NCBI GenBank assembly: GCA_040954595.2
Contig: CM082582.2
Coordinates: 6,634,001-6,698,000 of the forward strand
DNA length: 64,000 bases
Direction: 5' to 3'
From: Balanoglossus misakiensis
Taxonomy: Eukaryota; Hemichordata
Part shown: positions 13,101 to 25,934 of the stretch, one piece after another
How the letters are laid out: each line of letters opens with the position of its first letter
Numbering within the stretch: position 1 is the first letter of the stretch
Notes under the pieces: generated by a model
Database searches by the model: none
Seen by the model: the letters and a program-made list of their open reading frames with translations, nothing else
Told to the model about the DNA's origin: nothing
Translations under genes and position numbers: made by a program

Positions 13101-16100
13101 CACAATGAATTTCATTTTCAATGCTGATATATTAATTATTATGCATGTTATTTTGCTCATAGTGAGTGACTTTAACTAGGGTTAAACCCTGGAGACAGCC
13201 ATAATCATGTTGGACATACACCACAATGCTGCGTGCGCACGTCCCATTCAAACGGAAAACTCTGCAATGGAAACAGTACTATTCGAAATATAAATCAACC
13301 AATATCAAGATAATCTCTGACGTGCTTCATCATAGCATTAGATCGAACCCGATAACAAATCTCGCATCTCTGAAAAGTCATTTTTTTCTCCTAAGCGTCT
13401 ACTAATAAAAACTGATTCAGCCCATGTCACAACATTTATATTAAAAGCCGTCTCGTACTGAAAGGGGATCATTTCGCGGATCGCGATTTCTCACCAGATG
13501 CAACCAAAATCTTTCTCGTAAAACTTTTCTTTATAACCCCTCAGGGAACAAAACCCCATTGTTTCTCCTCACCTGGTGATTTGTCACTACTGACGGGTTG
13601 TAATCATAAAACCTGCCATCCCTCCTGACAAATGATTTTCAGAGAAAAATGCCAAATCCTCTTAAACTAAAACACTCGTACCAGCCTGGCTCCCTTTGTT
13701 GAGTTTGAACTCTGCGACCTCTGACACCTGACCCCTACCTACAGAGGTCAGGTTACAGTTTATCGGGTAGTGTGGTTTCCCTGGTAACGTGAAGAGCTGT
13801 GAGGTAAAATCTGTGATAAATGTCGGTCGAGTGTTCTGTTAAGTCGACACTATCAGTTCAGTTTTCATTGTGTTCTTATCGCTGGCAACAAAGACAGAAA
13901 GAAGAGACAGGCATTGATGATATTTGTGGCTTTGTGATTTCAAAATTCTTCATGTAATACACAGCACTAACTTCTAATCAACAAAGATTTCAATAAAGTT
14001 CCAGGGCTCCAGTGTTATAGCCAAGGAGAAATCATTTAGATGTACATTTCGTCCTTAATTAGCCTAATATTAGGTAAATGACAGTAACGAGAGAAGGAAA
14101 TGAGACCAAGCCATTAGAATAATTAATGACATGCTACCCGTCACATGTAAAATGGTGATCAAAAGATTGACGAGGACAAAACCACATGATTTCTATGATG
14201 CGTTGCCTGTTTCGGTGGCGTCTAATTTCACATTCATTGACCAGGGACAATATCAAGGTGTGTCACACAGGAAGCTGATGTGCTACGGGGGATGGTCGAC
14301 GGTCGGTGTGTGTCACTGTGTTGATCTTACGCAAAAGAGTACAGCTAAACAGGAAATGAAGTCTTTTATCTTTTCAGTAGTTTCGGACGTTTTTTTTCTG
14401 GGATATGTAACACACTCAGGGTTTATGAATTTATTATTTTTTCAATTTTTTTACTTTTATTAAGATATTATTACTTCAAGAGAAATAATATGTTTATGGG
14501 AGTACATGTAGAAACATAAGGCTAGGATCTGCTCGCTCCCCTGTTGACATCTGGAGTAATCATCTGGCCAGTTTGCCACTCTCATGTGGTCCATATCATG
14601 CTTTTCACTCGGCGATTAACACTCTTTCCAAGTCTCCTTAACAGTTAAAGTGCCGGTTGCAAGTGTTCCGTAACTGTATCCCGCCAATATTGACGCTTCC
14701 CACCGCATTCGGGAGATAGGGGGGAACAATCTGGAAATGTGGCGTACACTGATCACTCTCACTCAGCAACAGACCAAACATTTCACTCCAACGCGACAGA
14801 GTAGAGAGAGATGTTTGTGGTGGAAACCGGCCGATGATAGATTCGTGTTTTCTTTGCAGGAGTGTAAAGTGCCCCAGTTGTGCGTGTATGTTTAGGGCCT
14901 ACCACTTCAGATTCTCTATTTAGCAACAGTGGTAGACCTCACTCACCAAGAATGTCGCGCAGAAACCTGACTGGACTACTCGATGGGCATTAGGCGGAAA
15001 AGATTGCGTTGTGGTTTTTAGTTGACTTAAACTTACAATTACTTTCGGCTTATAGTTTAACGGTGCGCGTGAATCACTAGCAGGGGTCCACCCATTCTGG
15101 TATACCAGCAACTTCCTGTCTCCTAAGGACACGGCAGGGCAATACGAGATATGATACGATAAGATGGTAACTCCTTTACTCATTGTTCCACTGCCTTTAC
15201 TCTTAAAATGGTTTAACTCAGATTATGAATGACTTGAAACTAGTACTCCTACAGTATTTCAAGCAGCAATCAGATTAAAACATTGTTTGCTGAAGTACAA
15301 CTAAAACCTGTTAACCAACAACAGATTATACCTTCTGGCAGTTTTGGTTGTTGACAGCAACCCGGGCGAATAATTAATCAAATTAACACAGTTGATTTCA
15401 TGGTAATGTGATTATTTATAAGTGTTTACAATGAGTGTGTAACAATAAAGTAAAATTGTATTATCAAGTGCAATTTAGGATTAAAATCCAGTTACTGGTT
15501 TTAACACAGCGACTGGTAAAATAGATCTGGATCTACAATATCTATTGGTTTGTCAGTGGACTGCTCTACACCAAACCACCAATGAACACACTTAATATTA
15601 TTATCTGGCTAATGCCTGATTAGATTAATGTGTACAACACGCAATAAATAATTGGGTTTACCAGGAGTTTTCCACTACGACTTGCAATTAGAGTTAGGGT
15701 TAAAGTTTCGGGCTGTATAAGTTAATATTACCAGCGTGTCGACACAGACGGATAGTGTGGGTGGCAGTGACTTCATCTCGGTACTGTATACACGCAAGAG
15801 ATTGTTAGCTGACACCGAAAATGAAAGACTGACAAGCGATGGAACAAAGTGTGATGAAAAATGACCTCTCGTACCGACCAACGGAAATGGTCTGTAGACG
15901 TCTTGCAGTCAAATGCCATTTCGTTTCCCTTGTAGCTTAGAAGCTCTGTGGCCGTGACCAGTTATATTCAGGCACACTTGAATGGAAACTCAGGCATCCA
16001 GACTAATAACTTATGCGGTAGAGACACTCGCCAATTATCATGGTAAATGATAGACAAGCGACCAGCCAACGAGACAGTGGACATGTTGCTGTATATTAGC

Positions 16101-19100
16101 TTCCTTGATTGATGTAATTTCTTTCAGTGATAAAAAATGGTCAGAATAAGTTGCTTGTGATATTGAAAAAGTTCAAAATGAACATGGGTTCTTTCTTTTC
16201 ACTTGACAATCCCGTGAAATTTGAGATGACACAAACACAATGAAAAAACCTTAGGTCACCTGTACTGTGTCCATGCCCAGAACACAGTTTGGTTACCACA
16301 AGAGCCGGTAAATATTCAATTTTCTTCTCTCCGTGTAATTTTCAGCAAGCGATCTGCGAGGTCATAAGGTCACACATGGCTCTACTTACGGGACACCCCA
16401 AGTCATCTCGCTTCCATATCTTATTAATTTCTTCAGGATATTTTTACTCGATGATACTCTCAGCAGGAACCGAATACCAAGTGTGTCAAGTCTGAAAGCA
16501 AACAACACGTCTACTCTGGTCGAATTTGCACTGGATTGGATCTACAGCCCAGTACAACTCTAATCACAACAAATTTCACATGCATTCATATTTTGAAAAT
16601 AAATGAATATTTATGCAATAATTTTCAAATCTCTACTACTGTCATGAATTCACAAACATCTTGATTTTCATCAGTATTCTTAACTAGACCTAAGGTTGTC
16701 TAGTCAGGAGATGTAATTTGGAAGTTGAACAGTTCAATATGCTCATTTCTGCGAAACTCGTTTGCAACACCATCGCCAAGTGTTTCTTCAACACTATTGA
16801 ATAACACAAAACCAGCGCATTCCAGGAGTAAGCTTACATGTCAATATTCAGCTTCTCATTAAATCATATCAAAGTCTGACTATAACAACAAATATGCATT
16901 AAAACACACGCAGAGCCAGTTATGAATCTATTCTCTTTTGTCTGCTCCATTCAAAAGTGTACTTTCCCTACGACACTATAGCCCGAGGCATTTTCATGTA
17001 CGCACGCACACTCGACTGGAAATGTAACCAATTCTCGTTTTCACTTTCAAAATAAAACAGTGGGGCAATATTTTAATAGTAAATTATTTTGGATCACTGT
17101 ATAGTCTATATTTTTCAGAGGGAAAACCAACTGTAGGAGAGTAGTGGCGTTTGTTTGTACCTTTAATACAAGGACTCGCACAATGACCTTTGACCTCAGG
17201 TACACTCTCTCCTGTTGACAGTAAATCGAGGAGGGCTACACTTGACGAGATGGTGGTCACTCGTGTTTACTTCCCCGCTTCTTTGAAAACACAACTGGCA
17301 TTGGCGTGTCAAACCCCTTACAGCTGAACCCAGTGAAAGGACGTGACTGTCATCGCCCTGAAACTTGTTTATCCCGAACGAAACAATTCTGATGGTAATT
17401 AATGTAAATGAGATGAGGGGGGGGGGGAATCTGGCACTCAGACAAAGGTGGGCAAATGACAAACAAGGTAACATGGGATCAATAGAGTCTGCATTTTGTC
17501 CTTGTTATGGTTATTCAACAATAATTTCCTGCCTTGTGTCTATTTAACTGGTTACACAAAAGTGACACACAGCCAGACAATGCAGTTTTCAAGGACCTGT
17601 TTGTTCATCATAGGTACCTGTGTGACAACGTGTTTTTTAATTTATGTGGACAATACCACCCCTAGGTACATGTTACCATGTTTCTGTCCTTCAAAAAAAT
17701 AATAAGCGGCACTGTTCACGCATTTATGACCTACTGAATACACATGTAAATTTTTAGAGTCACTTGATGTGTTTTGGGCTAATAACATCCATTGAAGTCT
17801 ATGCAGTCAATCAGAAGCCAGCCCAAAGTGTTTCAATGTAAGATAAAATTCTGTGTAATGATCGCATTTGCTCTCGTGTGGTGCGTCATTACTTTTCCGC
17901 GCTTGCAGTTGCTGATTTTGAATGACAAGACTGTGTGGCAAGAAAGATGGGACTCCGCTGGAATGCAGATGGGCTGTAATTAGCTTTCCTGAAAACAGAT
18001 GGCTCTCTGTACCAATACCGCTGGATTCTCCCTGTACAGAATAAATGAGGCCCTGAAATGTACGTGTTGTACCAGAAATCTACGCAGTGTAAATCCAATA
18101 ACTGGGTGCAGACCAATAAGTGATTGATATAGCTCGCGCAGATATAAAAATCATTCGTGGACTGTTCTATAAACAGGGAAAACGCTAAATGAAATATACA
18201 CACCGACGAACCAATGACTGCTATTCTAACGTAATGACTATTGAGAGAAATATTACCATGTGGCATACCACACCATGCCACACAATACCTTTGATGTCGG
18301 TAAAATACACTTAAAATACACTATATATTACCCCTCTGATTCTTTTCCTATATAGGTCTATTTTTGGAACCTAAGTGGTTTTCACAGACACTCGTTTCTT
18401 GTCGCCCATTAAAGGCTTTCCGTCTTCAGACACGGCACGAATTTTCTTTTTTTTTCTCTCCATTCTCCCCGAGATGACTGATGTGTATTAGCTGAACAAT
18501 GAATGGTGCTGTGTAGTGTGGCTTTAATAGGTGATGTAATGGCCCTAAAAAACAAGAAAAGCTTGCAGTGGTTGCTTTTTTTTTTCACTCCGAAGCAATT
18601 TGGAGGGGACAGGTAAACAACTGCAGTCTTTTGAGTTTCACGCTACGACGACTTTGTAATATATATGTTCAATGTGGCTCAACACAGCTGTGTGGAACAA
18701 CTGGCAATTAGGCTGTGGAGATTGTGCTCTGGCTGGGGTTTGCTGGTGCTTGCTTGTATCATTTACGACCTGAACCTGCGCACAAAACGAGTCCCTTTCC
18801 AACATCCGCCCCAAAACACCTGACGGACATTTAACTAGAGTAGCGATACGCTCGGCCTTGTTCTTGTTGCTGCAGACCACATCTGGCCAAACCAGCTGCT
18901 TTTTTTTCAGGAAACACTCGTACAGAACGGGCAGGAAATTAGCAGCAAAAGGCAGCCAAGAGAGTCAGTTGAAATACACTCGCAGGAAGGCATGTCACAG
19001 TTCACAGATGTTGAATTGAAATGGACGAGCATCCCACCAGCTGTTTTTCAGAACCCCCTTGCACGCACACACTATTGCGAGAAATGTTCTCTGTCGTGTC

Positions 19101-22100
19101 CCTGTGCTGAAGAAGTGTCGGTGGAACTCCAAAACAACAATTGGCTGACCCCACTGCCCCTTACTTTTCATTCATTGCATGTACGATGACCTCACCGATA
19201 CATGAATAAAAGCTCAGTGCTTTTCTCCCCCAACAGCTGTTGCGTATGCGCTACAAATTACAAGGGTATGCCTCTTTCAGCTGGCTCCATCTAGGGTTCA
19301 GTCTTTGGCGGCGAAGATTTACTGCTATGATTCGAACGCTCAGAACATATTCCGAAGCCCGATCACCACAATTTATTCTATCTACACTGGAATCTGCCAC
19401 AAGGCATTGGAATTTCTACTAATGGTTTCTCTTTTCCCCCTAAAATGACAGAAAATGACAAGCTATACATCAAGATAAATAAAGATGGCTTGGCTTCAAT
19501 GACGTATTGATATTTCCACTTTTATCATTTCTGATTATCAATATCTTAATGGACATAAGATAACCATTTATCACAGACATTAACATCAGAGTATGAAATT
19601 GCTTATCATTTTCCAGGGTCAAACATGAATGAAATTATGGTAAATTCTGGACTGAATGTACATGTATGTATGTACATTTGTACTTCCATCCTAACAATAT
19701 ACATACTAGCACATAGATTATATGTATATGTGATAGATGTTGTCATTATATTTTACCAGATAACAGACTAGGATATACGCTGATGAATTGTATTCAGATT
19801 ACATGTCTGGTTGGGGCTGGATTGGTACACACACATAAGCATAGCCAAAGGAACATTGTCTAGTCAAGTCAAGCAGCATATGGAGAGATTCAGACAATAT
19901 GGACTTTTCTTTTTTCTTCTCTCAGTGTAGGCTATTTTAAGCGGGGGTTTTTGGCTTTGCCGCAGGTGACCACACACGCACGTCGTCCCGTAAAAGAACC
20001 CATCAATAACGACACAGATAAAAATAAGGACAACAGGTGACCAGAGGGCAGAGAAGTGAAGCCACCGTGTTCACTGGGGCTTGCTATTTATACCCTCCAC
20101 TGCTGAGCGCTCGGCCTCTGTGCACGCTCGACTTGCCGCAACATTTCTCCACTCTTCTGGAAAGAGCAAAGGAAAGAGCCGAAAGTCAACTACCCTCATC
20201 TGTTATAAATGTCAGGTGGAGGGAGGTGGTGTGTGTGTGTGTGAAACGCGGCCAAAACACAACCACACACTCTTGCTAAAGAAGCTGTCTCTCTCAGTCA
20301 TCTCCGCTCAGGTCCTCGTAATTTCAACTCTCTTTCTCTGATTCACCGAAACCCTAACAGTGAGTGAGGATACGCCCGACTTGATTACATGTACATGATT
20401 CATATTTTTTTTTTTTCGTCTGGCTCGGAAACTGCTCTGCTGTCTGCGTGGGTCTGACAACATTTTTGTGTGATTAGTTTAATTACTCCCTGTGAGGTAC
20501 ACCAGCAATGAAACGCACGCAAAACACACTGCGTTTAATTCAATTACGATCTCGCCCGCAATAAAAACCAGACACTATATGCATTATGGAGCTAAAATGT
20601 AGGTGATATTATGTACCTATATAAGCAGGGTAAAAATTTAAGTGGTTGTCGGGCAGGCAATTACGGCATTCCGAGCTACCTCTCAAACCTTCTAAATAAC
20701 AATCTGCCAGCACAAGCATTCCATCAGGACGAAATTCCCCCCAATTACTTACGGAATTCCTAAGGTGTCACAATACAGAAGAAAAATGACTTGTTTGGAA
20801 ACGCACCTGCAACCACTTGTGGCCTGTTTCCTCTGATCGACCATATTACTGGCAAGAATTCTACCTGATACGGTGTCAGAATACTGTACCCACGTCTGAC
20901 ATATTTCTGCGATTATTTTCCCCTTTCGATGGGGGTTTTGTGTGTCGCAGGGGCGAAGCTATTGGCGTCTTGGGGGGACGCAAGAACGCAGCGGGTGAAG
21001 CCAAAAACACAATGTGACGCCTGCAAAGTATTTGTTCTTTTCTTTCTTCCACTTCAAAACATGTCTTATCTTTCAATATAATTGGAAACAAGTCTCGAGA
21101 TCTTTTGTAGCGCTGAACAATCGAATGGACGGAAATGCTTCAGTTTTCCGCGAAGGACATTTTTTTCTGGCAATGAAAGTAACGTATGAAGAAATGCCTT
21201 CTGAAACTTTAGATCTTTTCCCAATCACTTCGAAGACATTGCCTTAATTGCACCAGGCCCCTCTACATGTCACATTGTTGTGGCTAATTCAAGTACATGT
21301 ATATCATCTGTATTTTTTTTATCTAGGTGACCGCAGAGCCCCCCATTGAATGCTTTCACACAAAAGCCCCAGAATACATATGCAAAAACCTCCATTGTGG
21401 TATACACGCTGCAATCAAACATAAACCAACACTGCTATTTACAGTGTAACTACATGCAGAGTAAGGACAATCTGCAAAACTGAAAGAGGCACAAGTCTCC
21501 AAAGTGAATGCTTAGCTCAAGGCCTCCGATACAAGCTGATGTTTTTCAAGTCTTCCCGATCTCAGCCTATATGCATATCCTGAACTTTTTGGGTCAATTG
21601 TGTATTAATTATATACTTGTAATTACAAAGTTAACATAGTTACTCCCTCTCGAAGGGTTGAAAAAAATATGTCCATTTTATCTGGACCAGTCCCTGAGAC
21701 ACCTCAGTCTTGGTTCCTTCACTGACCAAAACATTATATTCTCTACTCCTGTCAGTCACACCCTACATCTACATATCTAGAGCAGTCAAGAAATTTGTGA
21801 TGCTTTAATTAATTAACTGTAAGGTCTAGTACTCGGCCTCTTCACAGGTTACTGAGGTATTTAGCTTTCTAGTAGTATCACTATAAATTATATTCATGTT
21901 TCCATTTGCTCCAGCTAAACCTACAGTACACCAGGGTTCGATGGCAGTAACTAACAGTGCCATATATTATCTTGCTAATGACTGCAGTTCAAGACCTTTT
22001 ATACCACAACATACTCCACGGGTGTTTTACGATCTGTACCACAGCTATCAATTCTTTTTTGGGGGTGGGGTCTCTACATGTACATCATATTAACAGACTG

Positions 22101-22220
22101 TGTGTTAAACTTTCAAGTGTATTTTATGTCCAAAAAAAGTTAAACATTGTCTCTGAGTACATGTAAGTAACCGGACCAATTATTTGCTTGTCATCTTTCT
22201 GCAATTTTTCAACGTACTCC

Positions 22221-22250
22221 ATTAGATCATCATAATGTTGATGATCTAAT
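22221..22250 (-). other. perfect 12-bp hairpin in the predicted KLHL 3' UTR
   Basis: ATTAGATCATCA at 22,221-22,232 is the exact reverse complement of TGATGATCTAAT at 22,239-22,250, with a 6-base loop. It lies about 150 bases beyond the KLHL stop codon, so it probably falls in that gene's 3' UTR. A role in mRNA stability or binding is inference; the stem is AT-rich. Confidence 0.5.
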
Positions 22251-22396
22251 AGATTGTATTGATTCCCTCGGGACACATTTCGCGAGCTATTCAATAATTC
22301 ATTAAAATCATTAGCAGGAGTTAAATATATTTCAAAATAATTTGAAATGTATTTACTCTTGCAAGTTGCATTATTAGAAATATATGTTTCTTACAT

Positions 22397-24169
22397 TTAT
22401 CTGATGGATGGTGGTGCTTCATCCATGAGGAATTCGTAAGGCACCTGGAGAACACAGCAAGCAGATGCCAAGGTTGAGGCGGGCGGCGGGGCAATGCTAC
22501 TCCACAGACCCAGCACCCGATTGTAAATGCAGGCATCGGTGGTGATGGCCGAGTTGGTGTATTGCCTCTCGCTCTTCCATCCACCAAAGACGTAGACGTT
22601 CCGGTCCAGCGTGCAGTACGTGAAGCAGGTCCTCTCCGGCAGGGTCAGTGCATTGTGTCTCTCTTGGCTCCAGTAGTTCCTCTCCGTGTTAAAGCACAGC
22701 TCTTTGGTTGCAAAGTCGGTGACGAAGATCTTCCGGCCCTGGGCCTCCACGACCGGGAACTCCCAGGGCTGGTCGTCCACTGGGAACGGCACCAGCGTTG
22801 TCCAGGTGTCAGTCTCGGTGTCGTACCTTTCAACGGTGGTCACAGGTGACCTCGTGCTGTCCCTGCCCCCGACCGCGTAAATGTACCTGTCGTCGACGGT
22901 GGCAAGGTGCATGGCGTACCTGGGGTTGGACATCTGGGCCACGAATGTCCACTTGTCGAGTTCAGGGTCGTACTTTTCCACCGTCCTCAGCACGTTATCC
23001 CACCGGATGCCGCCCGCCGCATACAGGCAGCCATTGCACGAAATCAACGCCAGGTACTCTCTGGGCGTCTGCATGAAAGCGACATTGCTCCACGAGTTGG
23101 TGATCGGGTCGTACCGGTGCACCTTGTTGGACACCAGCCCGTTGCTCGACCCGCCGGCCACGTACATGCTTCCGTGCAACACCGCGGATGCGTGGAATCG
23201 CAGCTCGTTTGGCAGTCCTGGTAGGGCAGTCCATCGGTTTTCCTCCACGATGTAGCCGAACGTCTCGGCCACCGGTCCGTTGGTGGACACTCCACCGGTG
23301 ATGACCACGACGTCGGTCAGCCGCCCCTTGCGGGGCTTCAGCACGGGGCTGTCGCTGCAGTAGCTGCGCCTCGTCGTGTCCGTCTGGTGCTTGGCGTCCG
23401 CTAAAAGTTCGACGCATTTAGGGTTCTCCTTGATGAGATCCTCGTTGTCAACAAAGTTGATCAAGTAACGGCGGTTTAACTGTGGCAGTCGAACGTGAGA
23501 GAGGAGTTCCGGGAAATACTCTTTTCGCTCTTCAAGGTCAAATTTTGTCCACTGAAGTACAAGTTCGTAAATACTTTCCTCTTTCTCCACTCGGAGTTTT
23601 TCGTCGGTGATGAGATCAATCAGCTGGTCAACATGTAAAGCCAGCAGATCGTCTGTACCCTGCGTTATGACATGCATAAACTGATTGCGTACGAACTCAT
23701 GCGCTCGGTGATAAAGTTCATTGAAACGATACAAGTCCGCCAACTGTTTGACAACAAGGCAGTTGGACGCGTCCATCTTTTTCGAAAGAAATTCACAGCA
23801 ATACTCACGTAACGCGGGAATGAGAAAGTGGTCGGCCCCTCGGAGTATGGGCTCCACATTGTCCGAATTAATCGACACAGACCCGGTGTAGATGTAGTTC
23901 AAGATTTGCTCCATGGCATCGGCGGTGGTACACTCGATCGTGGCCATGTTCCGCCTGCCTTCCTCCATACCGCTGTAGCACATCGTGTCGAAGTACGGGC
24001 TGCAGGCCGCCAGCACGTTGCGGTGCGCCTTGAACACCCGGTGCTCCACGTGCAGAACCATGTCGCAGTACTTCTCGTCGAGCCTCTGCTGCTGGAGCTT
24101 TTCAAGTATTCGACTCCCTTGGTCATTTTCGCTGAAGTTCATGCAGGCGCCGTCCACTGACAGCGCCAT
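22397..24169 (-). CDS. BTB-BACK-Kelch protein (KLHL family), single exon
   Basis: Uninterrupted frame of 590 residues, the usual KLHL length. The BTB/POZ domain spans roughly residues 33-135 (CDMVL start, then VFKAHRNVLAACSPYF and the YIYTGSV helix). BACK spans roughly 140-250. Six Kelch-like blades run from about 285 to 575 with GG and Y..W motifs (VVITGG, MYVAGG, LYAAGG, IYAVGG, VYVFGG). The fifth blade (around IFVTDF) lacks the double glycine. Family knowledge: KLHL proteins are substrate adaptors of Cullin-3 ubiquitin ligases, with BTB/BACK binding Cul3 and Kelch choosing the substrate. The substrate and exact paralogue cannot be read from sequence. The start ATG has a good context (A at -3, G at +4); the next in-frame Met is codon 10 (24,142). 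The coding part is much richer in G+C than its flanks. Lack of introns could reflect retroposition or an ancient intronless KLHL lineage. Confidence 0.95.
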   Translation of the reverse strand: MALSVDGACMNFSENDQGSRILEKLQQQRLDEKYCDMVLHVEHRVFKAHRNVLAACSPYFDTMCYSGMEEGRRNMATIECTTADAMEQILNYIYTGSVSINSDNVEPILRGADHFLIPALREYCCEFLSKKMDASNCLVVKQLADLYRFNELYHRAHEFVRNQFMHVITQGTDDLLALHVDQLIDLITDEKLRVEKEESIYELVLQWTKFDLEERKEYFPELLSHVRLPQLNRRYLINFVDNEDLIKENPKCVELLADAKHQTDTTRRSYCSDSPVLKPRKGRLTDVVVITGGVSTNGPVAETFGYIVEENRWTALPGLPNELRFHASAVLHGSMYVAGGSSNGLVSNKVHRYDPITNSWSNVAFMQTPREYLALISCNGCLYAAGGIRWDNVLRTVEKYDPELDKWTFVAQMSNPRYAMHLATVDDRYIYAVGGRDSTRSPVTTVERYDTETDTWTTLVPFPVDDQPWEFPVVEAQGRKIFVTDFATKELCFNTERNYWSQERHNALTLPERTCFTYCTLDRNVYVFGGWKSERQYTNSAITTDACIYNRVLGLWSSIAPPPASTLASACCVLQVPYEFLMDEAPPSIR

Positions 24170-24203
24170 GTTTGATATGTCACAACGAGGCTGGCGAACG
24201 CTC

Positions 24204-24211
24204 TATTTATA
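24204..24211 (-). promoter_or_regulatory. TATA box of the KLHL gene
   Basis: On the minus strand the sequence reads GCATATAAATAGAG. A start 25-30 bases downstream would fall only about 5-10 bases before the KLHL ATG at 24,169, giving an almost absent 5' UTR unless codon 10 is the real start. Confidence 0.6.
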
Positions 24212-24228
24212 TGCACAGGAAGTTTTCT

Positions 24229-24236
24229 ATGCAAAT
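24229..24236 (-). promoter_or_regulatory. octamer motif beside the KLHL TATA box
   Basis: Reads ATTTGCAT on the minus strand, 17 bases upstream of the TATA box. Octamer plus TATA at this spacing resembles histone H2B and immunoglobulin promoters bound by POU/Oct proteins. The match is exact; use in vivo is inferred. Confidence 0.5.
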
Positions 24237-24622
24237 TACAACAACACTACATGTTCTCGAAAAAAACAACTACGCCAATCTATACGGTGATATTTTCGCA
24301 TTTCAGAGATTTCTGAACTGTTCCGAATAAAATATAAACCAACCACTGAATTTACACCACGTCAATATTATACTTTGCAAGATTTCAAGAAATATAAACA
24401 TTGCACCGGGGGCGTCACTCTCTGTATACATAATCCATCTAATTTCGTTATTCATTTACAAAAAGTTCGTATACGCTACGTTATATTCATGTATAGTGTA
24501 ATATTTCTGTGTGATGTAAAAGTTAAAATATCATTTTGATGCATCATGTTTACTAAAATTGGACTTTTTTGATAACCATTTAAGTCTAGTAGTAGTACAA
24601 AGCTTAGGGCAAAAGAGGTCAT

Positions 24623-24705
24623 ATGCAAATTCTATTCAACGCGGGAAATTACAGTCGAGATAAGTGCACTTATCTTAGCTGCAGCGCAGTGTGAAGGTAT
24701 TTAAA
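24623..24705 (+). promoter_or_regulatory. candidate promoter or enhancer: octamer, E2F-like, GATA palindrome, TATTTAAA
   Basis: Within 83 bases lie ATGCAAAT (24,623-24,630), GCGGGAAA (24,641-24,648, the core of an E2F site), an 18-bp perfect palindrome of two inverted GATA sites (24,658-24,675) and TATTTAAA (24,698-24,705). The order suits a plus-strand TATA-type promoter starting near 24,730, which could drive a non-coding first exon of the FHA-GTPase gene. It could equally be an upstream element of KLHL. Confidence 0.4.
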
Positions 24706-25599
24706 CGTGCAAACCGTTGGGTAAGTTATCGACTGAACATTGAAAAGCGAGTTAATCGATGTTGGAGATTAATCAAACCATGACAAAGGGTATGGAAACT
24801 TGTGAGCGTCATTTCTTTCCAGACATCCCTTGCATGTGACTGTGTGTACATCTCTCATGATCATCAGTCTCCGCGCGCATAGCTACAGGTTGATTACTAG
24901 CGATCGATTGTGTTTATGTCATCATGTCTGTGTTGGGTTGAGACGGGGATTTTTCTGTTACTGTAATAACGTCAGTTTGTCTTCAAAGCCAAGAAATGAA
25001 CGCCGTTTCAATGTTCCTGTGAGCGCGTTGCAGACTCTAAATAAGCACTTCCCGTTTTGATTTGATTTCACGCAACTTCCGGCTATGAAAGGGGGGGGGG
25101 GGGGGGTCAATTTGCACAAAGTGGACATGCAGTTGAGTACATTTATAAGTTAACTAACTATCATGGCTGTCAGTGTTATTTTTAAAAGAAATTATTTTGT
25201 TTCTTAATATATAAAACATTAAAAGGCTACACTGCACATTATACATCACCTGTTAAAACATTAATCACCTGTGAACTTTAACACCTATTGTCTTTAAAAC
25301 ATAAAGAAAGAGACACGCCCATCTGACCTTTTAGTGGACAAGGTTATGTGCCAGGTGTATAATCTGAGATTAATCAGGATCACACTTACAAAACAATTAT
25401 GCTAATCATCACAATTGAATCTGTTAAATTGAAAACTTAAAAAAAGAAAATGGCAGTAATATGCCTTGTTGCCGTTGAGCAGATCATGTATTGCCTTTTT
25501 TCAAGAAAGTATAATAACAAAGTGATTGACTGATATTTCAGCCCCCTTTTCCAAAAAAGATGATGATGACACTCTTCCAGTACTGGATGTGTAGTTAAG

Positions 25600-25613
25600 C
25601 CACTAGAGGGCGC
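25600..25613 (+). promoter_or_regulatory. CTCF-type motif
   Basis: CCACTAGAGGGCGC matches all 14 positions of the vertebrate CTCF core (CCASYAGRKGGCRS). It stands between two divergent genes, a classical insulator position. Binding in this organism is inferred. Confidence 0.5.
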
Positions 25614-25934
25614 TCTCAAACAAGATACATCCACTATCATGCACTCCAATATGCGATAGTCATTATTTGCTGTGACATTTTTGGAAACAAGGGTATCCAT
25701 GCTTGTTTCACAAAATTGCAAGATATCATGCCATTTCATATAAATTATAAATTGCACCTCTGGGGGCTTTCTGAGGGAATCAGCAATGTGCTCAGTTTCA
25801 AAAAAGATTTCGATTAGCGATCGTGAATTATTAACACTAAATCAGTAACTGCAACCTGTAATACAATGTATGTCAAATACAGGTCAAAGGTCCCCTGTTG
25901 TACCTTACCGTTTAGCGCCAACAGTTCAGCCAAC

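Larger units (their letters stand above)
1..22396. other. gene-free tract, about 22 kb
   Basis: I find no exon chain here that has splice signals, consistent phase and a recognisable domain. The longest open frames (about 107-143 codons) have low-information translations and are expected by chance in this much AT-rich DNA on six frames. The tract contains two copies of a foldback MITE, a diverged tandem duplication near 10 kb, short microsatellites and many acatgta-type words. It lies downstream (3') of the KLHL gene. Distal regulatory DNA, a non-coding RNA or isolated exons of a gene reaching in from the left cannot be excluded. Confidence 0.6.
24170..25934. other. divergent spacer between KLHL and the FHA-GTPase gene
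   Basis: This 1.76-kb spacer must contain the promoters of both flanking genes. I see the KLHL TATA box and octamer, a second cluster (octamer, E2F-like site, GATA palindrome, TATTTAAA) near 24.65 kb, a run of 16 G at 25,091-25,106, and an exact CTCF-type core at 25,600. No coding exon is visible. A non-coding first exon of the FHA-GTPase gene may lie here. Confidence 0.6.

Noticed and set aside
14131-14463. 110-codon open frame in the left tract
   Set aside because: Hydrophobic, low-information end from T-rich DNA; no domain or splice logic.
23828-24160. Long open frame antisense to the KLHL gene (others at 22,562-23,255)
   Set aside because: Shadow frames caused by the GC-rich, biased codon use of the KLHL coding strand; no domain and no promoter of their own.
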